Shown: positions 53,613 to 63,347, numbered from the stretch's first letter. The stretch: DNA of 64,000 bases from GWE2-40-63 sp050251815 (GCA_050251815.1 JBFWMB010000011.1:1-64000); one strand, 5' to 3'. Made by a program: numbers and translations. Notes: generated by a model from the letters alone, not told the origin.

Positions 53613-54074
53613 ATGGACAAACAATTAAAGAATATTGAAATCGGTATTGGAATAGGTTCCATCCGGTTTGGAATGAAACGCGAAGAGGTTAAAGCAATTT
53701 TGGGAGAGCCCGACGAAATTGAAGTTTTTGAAGAAGAAGATCCTGAATTAGAAAATACCATTGTTTGGCATTATGATGAAATGGAACTTTCGCTCTCCTT
53801 TGGTGACGATGATATGCTGCTGGCTATTGCAATCAGTAATGAAGATGTAATGTTGGCAGGAAAAAAACTGATGGGTTTAACCATCAACGAAATCACTGAA
53901 TTTGTTAATGAATTCGATTTGGGCGAAATGGAAATCGAAGAGCAACCCGAAGAAGATGGCGTGAAAAGCACCCTGGTTTCGCTTTGGGAATCGGCCATGA
54001 ATCTTTGGTTCGAAGACGATGAACTAACCGAAATTCAATGGGGACCACTTTGGGACGAAGAAACCTTAAACTAA
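53613..54074 (+). CDS. Acidic conserved hypothetical protein
   Basis: Cytosolic protein of 153 residues with many Glu and Asp and no signal peptide. The opening IGIGSIRFGMKREEVKAILGEPDEIE resembles the alpha-beta module of BamE/SmpA-like proteins, and a second half LMGLTINEITEFVNEF repeats a similar pattern, so it may be two such modules. It ends ELTEIQWGPLWDEETLN. I do not recognise a named family. It is followed by a terminator. Confidence 0.65.
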   Translation: MDKQLKNIEIGIGIGSIRFGMKREEVKAILGEPDEIEVFEEEDPELENTIVWHYDEMELSLSFGDDDMLLAIAISNEDVMLAGKKLMGLTINEITEFVNEFDLGEMEIEEQPEEDGVKSTLVSLWESAMNLWFEDDELTEIQWGPLWDEETLN

Positions 54075-54082
54075 AATAGGAT

Positions 54083-54105
54083 ATGGCTGCCAACTTGGCG
54101 GCCAT
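54083..54105 (+). terminator. Terminator after the acidic hypothetical gene
   Basis: ATGGCTGCC (54083-54091) pairs with GGCGGCCAT (54097-54105) with one G-T pair and is followed by TTTGTT. Confidence 0.55.
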
Positions 54106-54193
54106 TTTGTTAAAAACACTTTCTTTGTTCAATTTGTATGTAATTTGATAAAACTTTCGTCTAAATTCCGAATAACAATTAAAACTAATTAAA

Positions 54194-54793
54194 ATGAACT
54201 CAAAAAACAGTAAGTGGATAATTATTGGAGTAATTGTTCTTTTTGTATTTCTTTCTTTTTCGTGGTTTAAAAATACGTATAATACCATGGTTACAATGGA
54301 AGAAGCAACCACTGCAACCTGGAGCCAGGTTGAGAACGTATACCAGCGTCGGGCAGATTTAATTCCCAATTTGGTAAATACAGTAAAAGGGTATGCTTCG
54401 CACGAACAGGAAACGCTTGAAGGAGTTATTGAAGCCCGTTCAAAAGCTACCAGTGTAACTATAGATCCAACCAATTTAGATGCAAACAGCATGCAGCAGT
54501 TTCAGGCAGCACAAGATGGATTAAGCTCTGCTTTATCGCGCCTTATGGTTGTAGTTGAACGTTATCCTGATTTAAAAGCCAACCAAAACTTTTTAGACTT
54601 GCAGGCTCAGCTGGAAGGAACTGAAAACCGTATAACCGTGGAACGTCGTAAATTCAATGAAACCGTTCAGGCATACAATGCTTTTATTCGCTTATTTCCA
54701 AAAAATATTTTAGCCAACATGGCTGGTTTTGAGAAGAAAGCCTATTTTCAGGCTGCTGCAGAAGCTCAAAAAGCACCAGAAGTTAATTTTTAA
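54194..54793 (+). CDS. lemA: LemA family protein
   Basis: Membrane-anchored helical protein of unknown function. One N-terminal membrane helix (about residues 8-25) is followed by the family hallmark TTATWSQVENVYQRRADLIPNLVNTVKGYASHE (about 37-70) and a helical domain ending MAGFEKKAYFQA. The length of 199 residues is typical. LemA genes are very often followed by TPM-domain genes, as here, and the three may form an operon, although a hairpin lies between lemA and the next gene. Confidence 0.92.
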   Translation: MNSKNSKWIIIGVIVLFVFLSFSWFKNTYNTMVTMEEATTATWSQVENVYQRRADLIPNLVNTVKGYASHEQETLEGVIEARSKATSVTIDPTNLDANSMQQFQAAQDGLSSALSRLMVVVERYPDLKANQNFLDLQAQLEGTENRITVERRKFNETVQAYNAFIRLFPKNILANMAGFEKKAYFQAAAEAQKAPEVNF

Positions 54794-54799
54794 TAGTAT

Positions 54800-54820
54800 C
54801 CGGGGAACCACTTTCCCCGG
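54800..54820 (+). terminator. GC-rich hairpin after lemA
   Basis: CCGGGGAA (54800-54807) and TTCCCCGG (54813-54820) form a perfect 8-base stem with a five-base loop. There is no T run, so it may be an mRNA-processing or attenuation hairpin rather than a full terminator. Confidence 0.4.
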
Positions 54821-54887
54821 TAAGTAGCTAAAATAAGGATAGTAATTTTATCTCCTTATTCATTAACAATGTATTAATGCGGAAACA

Positions 54888-55322
54888 ATGAAAGCAGCGG
54901 ATTTTTTTACAGCCGAGCAGAAAAAACAAATAACTGATGCCATTAAGCAGGCTGAGCTGAATACTTCAGGCGAAATCAGGGTGCATTTTGAAACAACCTG
55001 TAAGATTGATGTTTTGGACAGGGCGGCACAGGTGTTCGATGCCTTACAGATGCAAAAAACAGCCCTACGAAACGGCGTACTTTTCTATCTGGCTATCGAG
55101 AACAAGCAGTTTGCCATATTAGGCGACGCAGGAATCAATCAGAAAGTGCCCGAAAACTTTTGGGAGCAGATCAAAGAAACCATGCTGACTCATTTTAAGA
55201 AAGGTGATTTTGCAGGCGGGCTCGAGCAGGGAATTCTTATGGCGGGTGAGCAACTGAAAGCCCATTTTAACTATCAGAGCGACGATAAAAACGAACTGTC
55301 GGACGAGATTTCGTTCGGATAA
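54888..55322 (+). CDS. TPM-domain protein, soluble short form
   Basis: Protein of 144 residues without signal peptide or membrane helix, made only of a TPM (TLP18.3/Psb32/MOLO-1) domain. The segments are FFTAEQKKQITDAIKQAELNTSGEIRVHFE, VLFYLAIENKQFAILGDAGI and GGLEQGILMAGEQLKAHF. TPM domains include acid phosphatase-like members; the activity here is unknown. It lies between lemA and a second, exported TPM gene, 12 bases before the latter. Confidence 0.87.
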   Translation: MKAADFFTAEQKKQITDAIKQAELNTSGEIRVHFETTCKIDVLDRAAQVFDALQMQKTALRNGVLFYLAIENKQFAILGDAGINQKVPENFWEQIKETMLTHFKKGDFAGGLEQGILMAGEQLKAHFNYQSDDKNELSDEISFG

Positions 55323-55334
55323 AATATTCCACAA

Positions 55335-56144
55335 ATGAAAAAAATCTTTTTTACAGGCTTAGTTGTATTTTTTACATTTTTAAATGCAACGCAGGCTAAT
55401 GACATATTCTCGAAACCACAAAAAAGCCAACTGGTTATTGACAATGCAAAAGTTTTTACACAGTCGGAGGAAGAAGCCTTAAAGCAAAAACTGCATCAGT
55501 TCAGCAACCAAACATCGACGCAGGTTTTAATTTATACAACCAACGATTTGTTGGGCTACGATGTGGCCGATTTTGCCCAACGTTTGGGCGAAGGCTGGGG
55601 AGTTGGACAAAAAGGTTTCGATAACGGAATAGTTATTGTTTTTAAACCCAAAGATGAAACACCCGGTAGAATTACCCTACAAACAGGCTATGGAATTGAG
55701 CCTGTAATTCCCGATGTTATTGCCAACCGTATTATTGATAACGAAATGATTCCTGAATTTAAAAATGGAAACATTTACCAGGGCATCAATAAAGCAGTGG
55801 ATATTTGTATTGCATTAACCAAAGGCGAGTTTACCGCTGATGATTACAAAGAGCAAACGGCTTCGGGCGATAGTGTATCTGGTTTTATCATTGTGTTAAT
55901 CATTTTCATATTCACTTTTATAAGTGCTTTTGGCCGGGCTAAAAAGAACAAGTATTATACTACTGGTTCAAAAAGCAATTTGCCTTTATGGACTACTTTG
56001 TTCCTTTTGGGTAACAGTTCCGGAAGAAGTTCGGGCTGGAGTAGTTTCTCAGGAGGATCGGGAAGTTTTGGTGGCGGTGGTAGCAGTTTTGGCGGTTTTG
56101 GTGGTGGAAGCTTTGGCGGTGGAGGTGCCAGTGGAAGTTGGTAG
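55335..56144 (+). CDS. TPM-domain protein, exported and membrane-anchored, with Gly/Ser-rich tail
   Basis: A signal peptide (MKKIFFTGLVVFFTFLNATQA) is followed by a TPM domain (about residues 30-165) with VIDNAKVFTQSEEEALKQKL, GWGVGQKGFDNGIVIVFKP and TLQTGYGIEPVIPDVIANRI. Then come a membrane helix (about 180-198) and a C-terminal low-complexity tail of Gly, Ser and Phe. This is the usual YgcG-like form, 269 residues. It follows the soluble TPM gene by 12 bases, and lemA lies upstream. LemA/TPM partners are thought to act in envelope processes, but the role is unproven. Confidence 0.9.
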   Translation: MKKIFFTGLVVFFTFLNATQANDIFSKPQKSQLVIDNAKVFTQSEEEALKQKLHQFSNQTSTQVLIYTTNDLLGYDVADFAQRLGEGWGVGQKGFDNGIVIVFKPKDETPGRITLQTGYGIEPVIPDVIANRIIDNEMIPEFKNGNIYQGINKAVDICIALTKGEFTADDYKEQTASGDSVSGFIIVLIIFIFTFISAFGRAKKNKYYTTGSKSNLPLWTTLFLLGNSSGRSSGWSSFSGGSGSFGGGGSSFGGFGGGSFGGGGASGSW

Positions 56145-56181
56145 AAGTTTAATTTATTTCTGATTCAATTCGAAACGAATA

Positions 56182-56724
56182 ATGTTTATAGCAAAAGAAA
56201 AGCGAACCAGTAATATTGGGGAATATGTAATTTACATGTATCAGGTCGAGGATTTGATTCGGGCTTGTAATCTTGACAAGGAATTGCTTGAAAAGCAGTT
56301 GATTTCACGATATCGGGTAGAGGGTGAAGCGCAAAATGAGATTAAAAACTGGTACTTTGGATTAGCTGAACTGATGCACGATGAGCAATTGCACAAAAAG
56401 GGACATCTTAGTTTTATTACAAATAAAATAAACGAGCTGTACGATTTTCACCGCTATCTTTTACAGGATAAGGAACACATGGATTATGTTGCCTTGTATC
56501 AAAAAAGCCTTCCGGTTTTAAATGAAATAATGGCTAAGCAGCAAAATACCGAAAATGAAATTCAATCGGTTATTGACAGCATTTATGCTTATTTTTTATT
56601 AAGGTTAAAAGGGCAGGAAGTTACTCCTGAAACCACAGAATCCATTAGCCAGTTATCGGCCTTATTGGCAAAACTTTCCGATAAATTTAAAAAGTACGAA
56701 GAAGGATTTCTGAAAATTGAGTAA
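56182..56724 (+). CDS. DUF4924 family protein
   Basis: All-helical cytosolic protein of 180 residues, specific to Bacteroidota. It opens MFIAKEKRTSNIGEYVIYMYQVEDLIRA, with a helix pair KGHLSFITNKINELYDFHRYLLQD in the middle. The function is unknown. It follows the TPM gene by 38 bases in the same direction and may share its transcript. The family call is from the characteristic opening. Confidence 0.8.
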   Translation: MFIAKEKRTSNIGEYVIYMYQVEDLIRACNLDKELLEKQLISRYRVEGEAQNEIKNWYFGLAELMHDEQLHKKGHLSFITNKINELYDFHRYLLQDKEHMDYVALYQKSLPVLNEIMAKQQNTENEIQSVIDSIYAYFLLRLKGQEVTPETTESISQLSALLAKLSDKFKKYEEGFLKIE

Positions 56725-56780
56725 GCTTTTGCAAGCTCTTTTCTTCAGCAGAAAACTTTGTTTCTTGGAACTGGAAATGA

Positions 56781-59369
56781 TTAAAAATTCATGGGTTCGT
56801 TAAATCGAACACCCATAACCAGAACATCGTCAACTTGTTCATATTCACCTTTCCATTCGTCGAAAGCACGTTTAATAATATCTTTTTGTTCTTTCATCGA
56901 AAGGGGATTAATCTCGAATAGCAATTGTTTAAAACGTTTGGTGAGGAATTTTTTGCCCACTTTTCCGCCGAACTGATCGATAATACCATCTGAAAAAATG
57001 TAGAACAAATCGCCTTCGTTAAACGAGTACCGGTGATTGGTGAACGAGGCAATTGAAGTGCCTGAAATGCTGCTGGTAATTGGCGTTTTGTCACCTTTTA
57101 CTTCAATAAAATTACCTCCGTTAAAAAGATACAATGGTCTTAGAGCACTTGAAAATTCCAGTGTTTTTTCGGTTTTATCAATCACTACCAGGGCCAGATC
57201 CATTCCGTCGCTGGTTTGCGAATGGTTATCGGTTTTAAGCGCAATCTTTATTTTACGGTTGAGTTGGCGCAATATTTCTGCAGGGTCGGTAATGCCATTG
57301 TGAATTATGATTGAATTCAGCAGGTAGGTTCCAATTATTGACATAAATGCCCCGGGAACTCCATGACCAGTACAATCAACCGCTGCAATAAAATATTTGT
57401 TATTGATGCGATGGTACCAGTAAAAATCGCCGCTAACAATATCTTTGGGTAAGAACAGTACAAAACTGTCGTAAAAATCGCGTTGAATTTGTTTCACTTT
57501 AGGCATAATAGCCGTTTGGATCCGCTTGGCATAGCGAATGCTGTCGTAAATTTCAATTTGGCGTTCTTCCAACTCCTCCTTACGGTTAATTGCCAGATTT
57601 TTCTGATGCTCAGCATCTTTTTGCTGCTGTTCCAGCTCATCTTCGTACTGCTTAAGCTTTGTAATATCGGTATCAATAGCAATTAAATGTTTGACATTTT
57701 CGCGCTGGTCGAGAATGGGCGTGAGGGTAGTTTGATACCATTTTTCGTTGTTGTTTTCATCTATCATTTTGGTTTCGTACGACACTACAATTTTCTGACG
57801 CAGACAGGTATTTAGAACGTGGCGAATATTGTTGTTGGTGCTTATTTCAAGTATATTTAATCGCTCGTCGCGTTGTTTATAATCGTCGTAAGTTATTCCT
57901 AAGGTATGGCTGTAAGAGCTGTTAAACCAGTCGAGTTCCCCGTCGGGACTAAAAATGTATATCAGGTTGTCGGTTTTGCTGGCAACCAGCGAAAGTTTTG
58001 CCAGTTCAAGATTCTTAATTTCAAGCAATTCTTTTTGCGCACGTAGTTCTTCGCGTTGCGATTGCAGGGTTTCTTTCTGTAGCAACAGTTCTTCGTGTTG
58101 CGATTTTAATTCGTCTTTTTGGGAATTTATCTGAAAAGTTCTTTTTTCGACAAGGAGTTCCAGATTTTTTTTCATCTCAACCAGTTCGGTTCGGAAGCTG
58201 CGGAATTTTAAAATAAAAATCCAGAAAATAGCCCCGAACATAAAAACAGCAGTGAACGAAGTAAGCTGAATGTCGATAAAGGTAAAACCCTTAATGCTGA
58301 ATTTAAAGAAAAGTTGTAAAACGGCATCGGCCAATAAAACCAGTACCATTAAAATAATGGGTTTTATCAGCGGCTTTTTATTTTTTAATGCCAGACGAAT
58401 GTTTAGCAGTGAAATAAATACCAGGGAAATGGTTACGACATAAATGCCATATTGATAGAATTCATAATTTGGGATTAGGAGTTGAAATACTCCATAAACT
58501 ATTGCAACAATAAAATAAATGCGAAAAGCTTTACGAAGTAGCTGCTTACTTTTTGCAATGTTAAAATAATACCACTGAAAAACTGCTATCAGAAAAAGGC
58601 CTAAAGCAAAAAGTGTTTTTCTGATAAACGGATAATAATGAGGAGCGTTTGGAAAAACGTATTGAAAAAGCAAACCATTCCGCCAAAGAATAAATAAAGT
58701 CAGGTAAACAAGAATAAACAATAGGAACAGATACGATTTGTTCTTTTCTGTCAGCCAAAGTAGCAACAAAAGAATAACCAGTAAAACTACCATACAGTAA
58801 AAAGCTCCCTGCAAAAAAGCATAGCGTGTTAATTGTTTTTCAACAAAGGCTTTTGTGTTCAGTGTAATAGGTATGAAAGCGGGAAAAAGCTGTCCCGATA
58901 TTTTAAAACTATAGAGTGCCTGTTCACCGGGAGCAAGGGTTATATTGAATAAATAGTTTTTAAAATTTACCGGTCGTTGGTGGTAATTGTGATTTAAACC
59001 GGTGTTATAGTATGAAGAATCGTTTTGCGAAAAAAAGGTTATGTTGTTAATTAATGGATTATTTATGCTTAGTACCAGGTGTTGATCTTCTGCTGAATTG
59101 TTAAGAATATTTAGTTTATACCACTGACTGTAATTCTTTTTTTTATAAAGAAAGGTGCTGGTTGCCGATTGGGTGAAACGGTTTTCAAAATCAGGTCGTA
59201 GTATCTGATTAAATGAAAAGGCATCGAGCGAATCAATTAAATAAAATAAATTACCTGAGAGATTTATTGTCTGCTTATCTGAAGTGTTTTCATTAACTAC
59301 AACAATACCTTGGGCAAGTATTTGTAGTGTGTTAATTGATAAGAAGAAAATAAATAGTAGCTTTCTCAT
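56781..59369 (-). CDS. 7TM sensor with PAS and SpoIIE-type phosphatase domains
   Basis: The start is set at the ATG at 59369, giving a signal peptide (MRKLLFIFFLSINTLQILAQ). A periplasmic 7TMR-DISM extracellular domain (about residues 25-185) is followed by seven membrane helices (about 190-395), a coiled coil, a PAS domain (about 460-580), another coiled coil and a C-terminal SpoIIE/PP2C phosphatase (about 625-860). Metal-ligand segments are SGDFYWYH, VDCTGHGVPGAFMS and FSDGIIDQFGG, ending QVDDVLVMGVRF. It should dephosphorylate a serine on a partner, typically a STAS-domain antagonist. A STAS protein is encoded at 47618, but a link is only a guess. Confidence 0.9.
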   Translation of the reverse strand: MRKLLFIFFLSINTLQILAQGIVVVNENTSDKQTINLSGNLFYLIDSLDAFSFNQILRPDFENRFTQSATSTFLYKKKNYSQWYKLNILNNSAEDQHLVLSINNPLINNITFFSQNDSSYYNTGLNHNYHQRPVNFKNYLFNITLAPGEQALYSFKISGQLFPAFIPITLNTKAFVEKQLTRYAFLQGAFYCMVVLLVILLLLLWLTEKNKSYLFLLFILVYLTLFILWRNGLLFQYVFPNAPHYYPFIRKTLFALGLFLIAVFQWYYFNIAKSKQLLRKAFRIYFIVAIVYGVFQLLIPNYEFYQYGIYVVTISLVFISLLNIRLALKNKKPLIKPIILMVLVLLADAVLQLFFKFSIKGFTFIDIQLTSFTAVFMFGAIFWIFILKFRSFRTELVEMKKNLELLVEKRTFQINSQKDELKSQHEELLLQKETLQSQREELRAQKELLEIKNLELAKLSLVASKTDNLIYIFSPDGELDWFNSSYSHTLGITYDDYKQRDERLNILEISTNNNIRHVLNTCLRQKIVVSYETKMIDENNNEKWYQTTLTPILDQRENVKHLIAIDTDITKLKQYEDELEQQQKDAEHQKNLAINRKEELEERQIEIYDSIRYAKRIQTAIMPKVKQIQRDFYDSFVLFLPKDIVSGDFYWYHRINNKYFIAAVDCTGHGVPGAFMSIIGTYLLNSIIIHNGITDPAEILRQLNRKIKIALKTDNHSQTSDGMDLALVVIDKTEKTLEFSSALRPLYLFNGGNFIEVKGDKTPITSSISGTSIASFTNHRYSFNEGDLFYIFSDGIIDQFGGKVGKKFLTKRFKQLLFEINPLSMKEQKDIIKRAFDEWKGEYEQVDDVLVMGVRFNEPMNF

Positions 59370-59461
59370 TAATGCTAAATTACTCAATGTATTTTACATT
59401 AAAAATAGGAACAATTTTCGTGAAATTACGCAAGTACCGGCCAAATAAGCTAATAAAAAAA

Positions 59462-59498
59462 GTGAGATGCCTTAGTTTTTTTAACAGCTGCACCTCAC
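59462..59498 (-). terminator. Terminator after the DsbD-like gene
   Basis: On the minus strand GTGAGGTGC and GCATCTCAC pair (one G-T) around a 19-base loop and are followed by a T run of seven. It lies 22 bases after the stop codon at 59521. Confidence 0.6.
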
Positions 59499-59520
59499 CT
59501 TTATAGCGTAGTTATATCGT

Positions 59521-61581
59521 TTAGTTGCTGAATATCAAATTATTAAAGTTGGCTTCTTTCTTATTTCTTTTTTTGAACTCTTCAACTCCTTTGTCAAGAA
59601 ATTCAACAAAAGCATCAATATTCAAGTCGTAAGCCTTTGGTTTTGTTAGCAATTCGCCTTCGTGATCGAGCAGGCAATAATAGGGTTGGGCATTGATGTT
59701 GAATTTAGTAATCTGAAAATCGGCATACTTTTTTCCAATCGATTTTTTTAACTTGCCATCGTAACTCGATGTAACCCATTCATCTTCGGGTAATTTTGTT
59801 TTGTCGTCAACATAAAGTGCAATAACCACATAATCGTTATTCAGGCGTTTCAATACTTCAGGATCTGACCATACGCGGGCTTCCATTTCGCGGCAGTTTA
59901 CACAGCCATGGCCGGTAAAGTCAATAAAAACGGGTTTGTTTTGCGCTTTTGCACAAGCTAAGCCTTGTTCGTAGTCAAAATATCCTTTTATGCCGTGTGG
60001 AAGGTGCAGGAAATCGCCATATTTTGGTTTTTCGCACAATTCATTTTTATCCTTATTTAACGGGGTGTCGGTAATGTAATTCTGGTTTGTTGCATTATCC
60101 CTGACAATGCGTTCTATATCAAAATCCATGGTGGCCTGAGGTGGCAGATATCCTGAGAGCCCTTTTAAAGGTGCTCCAAACATGCCTGGAATTAAGTAAA
60201 CCACAAATACAAAAACCGACATGGCCATAGCCAAACGTGGAACTGAAAGGAATTTCACCTCGCTGTCGTGAGCGAATTTTATTTTTCCAAGCAGGTACAA
60301 GCCTAAAAGTGTAAAGGTAACTATCCAGATAGCCAGGTAGATTTCCCGGTCGAGAATTCCCCAATGGTAAGTTTGGTCAGCTACACTCAGGAATTTGAAT
60401 CCCAAAGCAACTTCAATAAATCCTAAGACTACTTTTACTGAATTTAACCATCCGCCCGATTTTGGCAATTTGTTGAGCCATGAGGGGAAAAATGCAAATA
60501 AGGTAAAAGGCAAAGCAAAGGCTGCTGAGAAAGCAAACATGGTTATAATGGGTTCCCAAATGGCGCCCTGTGTCGATTTTACAATAACGGAGCTAACAAT
60601 GGGACCGGTGCAGGAGAAAGATACCAAAACCAGCGTAACTGCCATGAAAAATGCTCCAATTAGTCCACCTTTATCCACTTTTGAATCCGCTTTGTTTACC
60701 CATGAACTGGGCAATACAATTTCAAAAGCTCCAAAGAATGAAGCCGCAAAAAGCATAAAGATTAAAAAGAAAAGTACGTTTGGAATCCAGTGGGTACTTA
60801 GCCAGTTAAATACATCAATAGCAATCGATTCGCCTCCTATAAAATAAGTAATTCCAATCATTACTGCAATGGGGAAGGTATATAAAAATACAATAGAAAA
60901 ACCGTAGGTCGAGGCCATTAACCTTCCTTTGGCTTTGTTCTGACTCCCTTTCATAAAAAACGATACCGTCATCGGAACCATTGGAAAAACGCAAGGTGTT
61001 AGCAAAGCGGCAAAACCCCATAAAATAGCTTCAATTATTACAGCCCAGAGTGAACCACCGGTTTCGGGTTGGGTGGTTGTTTCATCAATTTCAACCGAAT
61101 TTGCTGCAGTATTGTTAAAATTGAATTCAAATTCTTCGTCCAGTTTTATGCATTGTTCATCATCACAGGTCATGTAATCGATGAGACCTTTTATTTGTGG
61201 GTTGTCGCCGATAATTTTTATTTTTTGTAAAAAAACTGCTTCGGTATCATAATAGCGGCTCATGGCTCCTGCAAGTTCTTCATAAGCTTCGTGAACAGTT
61301 GAAAGTGAAGTTACCGTGTCAATTAATTCAACATCGGCCGTGCTTTCAAAAATAAATTGCGTTGGAAGCGAAAAATTTCCTTCGGGAAGCCACTGTGCAT
61401 AGAGGTGCCAGTTTTTTTCGATGGAGGCTTTAAAAAGGAGTTCGTATTCGGTGTCTGAAATTTGTTTGGTTTCGAACTTCCATTTAACGGGTTGCAATAC
61501 TTGCGATTGTACTGTTTGAGCCATAGTTACAATCACTGTCAGTATCCATAAAATCCTCATCAGTTTCTTCATAATACCCAT
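59521..61581 (-). CDS. dsbD: Thiol:disulfide interchange protein, DsbD type
   Basis: Transfers electrons from cytosolic thioredoxin to the periplasm. An N-terminal signal (MKKLMRILWILTVIVTMAQTVQS, after a possible earlier Met) is followed by a periplasmic alpha domain (about residues 30-160) with CDDEQC. The membrane domain has eight or so helices with redox Cys in TPCVFPMVP and SFSCTGP (about 195-470). The C-terminal thioredoxin-like domain (about 535-680) has GHGCVNC, a CxxC site. The length of 686 residues is normal for the Bacteroidota form. It lies alone, bounded by a terminator. It may reduce periplasmic Cys proteins such as metal chaperones. Confidence 0.92.
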   Translation of the reverse strand: MGIMKKLMRILWILTVIVTMAQTVQSQVLQPVKWKFETKQISDTEYELLFKASIEKNWHLYAQWLPEGNFSLPTQFIFESTADVELIDTVTSLSTVHEAYEELAGAMSRYYDTEAVFLQKIKIIGDNPQIKGLIDYMTCDDEQCIKLDEEFEFNFNNTAANSVEIDETTTQPETGGSLWAVIIEAILWGFAALLTPCVFPMVPMTVSFFMKGSQNKAKGRLMASTYGFSIVFLYTFPIAVMIGITYFIGGESIAIDVFNWLSTHWIPNVLFFLIFMLFAASFFGAFEIVLPSSWVNKADSKVDKGGLIGAFFMAVTLVLVSFSCTGPIVSSVIVKSTQGAIWEPIITMFAFSAAFALPFTLFAFFPSWLNKLPKSGGWLNSVKVVLGFIEVALGFKFLSVADQTYHWGILDREIYLAIWIVTFTLLGLYLLGKIKFAHDSEVKFLSVPRLAMAMSVFVFVVYLIPGMFGAPLKGLSGYLPPQATMDFDIERIVRDNATNQNYITDTPLNKDKNELCEKPKYGDFLHLPHGIKGYFDYEQGLACAKAQNKPVFIDFTGHGCVNCREMEARVWSDPEVLKRLNNDYVVIALYVDDKTKLPEDEWVTSSYDGKLKKSIGKKYADFQITKFNINAQPYYCLLDHEGELLTKPKAYDLNIDAFVEFLDKGVEEFKKRNKKEANFNNLIFSN

Positions 61582-61701
61582 AATTTAGTGTTTAATAAAA
61601 GCCGTTTTTAAAATCCAGCGTTTCTTTATTAACGATTCGTTAAATATTGAAATATGTAGATATTTAAAAACGGCCTCTTTGTCAGCAAAGATTATACCAA
61701 A

Positions 61702-63249
61702 TTAAAAAAATATTTTGTCGCCTTTCTGATCGTAAAAATGATAGTCGAGAAAAGCCGTTGCATTTGATGCTTTTATTGAAAGGCGGAACAAATACTTTAA
61801 ACGCCATTTAAAATGAATGGAGAAGAATCCTTTGTTCAGGTAAGCAGCTACGTATGGGTGGAGCGTGAGGACCACTTTTCTATAGCGGTATTTTCGTAAA
61901 CTCCAACGTACGTGATTTTCAAGTTCGTCGACAAACAAAATACTTGGCGAAACTTCGCCAGTGCCATTGCACGACGGGCAGCGCTCAACGGTTTGTACCG
62001 ACATTTCTGGCCGCACCCTTTGGCGGGTAATTTGCATCAACCCAAATTTACTTAGGGGTAATATATGGTGCTTTGCCCTATCTGAAGCCATAAACTCTTT
62101 CATTTTTTCGTAGAGTTTTTGCTTATTATCGGGGTCGTGCATGTCGATAAAATCAATGACAATAATTCCGCCCATATCTCGCAGCCGTAATTGGCGCGCA
62201 ATTTCTTTGGCAGCCACCAGGTTTACATCAATGGCATTTTCCTCCTGATTGCTTCCCGACTGGGAGCGGTTTCCTGAGTTCACGTCAATAACGTGAAGGG
62301 CTTCGGTGTGTTCAATAACCAGGTATGCGCCTTTTTGAATGGCCACTGTTTTTCCAAACAGGGCTTTTATTTGCTTTTCGAGACCAAAATGTTCGAAAAT
62401 GGGTTGACTGCGATCGTACAGTTTGATTATCTTTTCGCGGTCGGGAGCAACTGACTTAATGTAATCGCGGGTTTCAGCAAAGAGTACTTTATCGTTTAAG
62501 TAGACGTTGTTGAAATCAGCGTTTAGCATATCGCGCAGAATGGCTGTTGTACGATTTAGTTCACCCAAAACCAGTTTTGGGGGTTTGTTTTTAAGGTTTT
62601 GAAAAGCTCCTTCCCATTTTTCGACCAGCCCGCGTAATTCAGCATCCAGATCTGCCACCCGCTTGTTTTCGGCAACTGTTCTGACAATAACACCGAAGTT
62701 TTTAGGTTTAATGCTTTGAACCAGTTTCCGCAGGCGATCACGTTCTTCAAAATCACTGATTTTTTGGGATATGGATATTTTATCCGAAAAGGGAATCAAT
62801 ACCAGATTCCGGCCGGCTATGGAGATTTCAGAGGCTAGCCGTGGCCCCTTGGTCGAGATGGGTTCTTTTGCCACCTGGACCATTATGGTTTGACCTTCAG
62901 TAAGAACTTGTTGTATTTTACCGTTTTTGTCGATATCAGGTTCCAAATGGAACTTGGATACAGGAAAGATTTTGCTTTTACTTTCGATAGCCAGTTTCAC
63001 GTATTTGTCGAGCGACCGAAACTGATGGCCGAGATCTAAATAGTGTAAAAAAGCATCCTTCTCAAAACCAACATCGATAAATGCCGCATTTAATCCGGGC
63101 ATTATCTTTTTGACTTTTCCTAAATAAATATCTCCAACAGCAAAGTTGGTATTATTTTTTTCTTTATTTAATTCAACTAAGTTCTTATCTTCTAAAAGTG
63201 CAATTACAACTTCCGAAGAAGATGAGTTTATCACAAGTTCCTTACTCAC
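61702..63249 (-). CDS. rng: Ribonuclease E/G family protein
   Basis: Endoribonuclease for rRNA and mRNA processing. The likely start is a GTG at 63249 (MSKELVINSS), which matches the family's opening. The S1 domain (about residues 35-125) has GDIYLGKVKKIMPGLNAAFID with its usual insertion. The catalytic Asp pair is in HVIDVNSGNRS and VIDFIDMHD (about 322 and 356), and the zinc-link Cys pair is in CPSCNGTGEV (about 424). At 515 residues it is RNase G-like, without the long RNase E tail. It lies upstream of the COX24-like gene on the same strand's far side. Confidence 0.93.
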   Translation of the reverse strand: MSKELVINSSSSEVVIALLEDKNLVELNKEKNNTNFAVGDIYLGKVKKIMPGLNAAFIDVGFEKDAFLHYLDLGHQFRSLDKYVKLAIESKSKIFPVSKFHLEPDIDKNGKIQQVLTEGQTIMVQVAKEPISTKGPRLASEISIAGRNLVLIPFSDKISISQKISDFEERDRLRKLVQSIKPKNFGVIVRTVAENKRVADLDAELRGLVEKWEGAFQNLKNKPPKLVLGELNRTTAILRDMLNADFNNVYLNDKVLFAETRDYIKSVAPDREKIIKLYDRSQPIFEHFGLEKQIKALFGKTVAIQKGAYLVIEHTEALHVIDVNSGNRSQSGSNQEENAIDVNLVAAKEIARQLRLRDMGGIIVIDFIDMHDPDNKQKLYEKMKEFMASDRAKHHILPLSKFGLMQITRQRVRPEMSVQTVERCPSCNGTGEVSPSILFVDELENHVRWSLRKYRYRKVVLTLHPYVAAYLNKGFFSIHFKWRLKYLFRLSIKASNATAFLDYHFYDQKGDKIFF

Positions 63250-63311
63250 AATTCCATCACTTTAACAATGAAGATATTAGTATAGCTTCGCTAAAAATAA
63301 CCTATAAAAAT

Positions 63312-63347
63312 AATAAACCTAAAGAGACACCGCTCTATAGGTTTATT
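63312..63347 (-). terminator. Terminator after the COX24-like gene
   Basis: AATAAACCTA (63312-63321) and TAGGTTTATT (63338-63347) form a perfect 10-base stem. On the minus strand it follows the stop codon at 63375 and runs into ATTTTTAT. Confidence 0.6.

Noticed and set aside
53905..54492. 195-codon minus-strand frame
   Set aside because: It crosses two well-supported plus-strand genes and a terminator.
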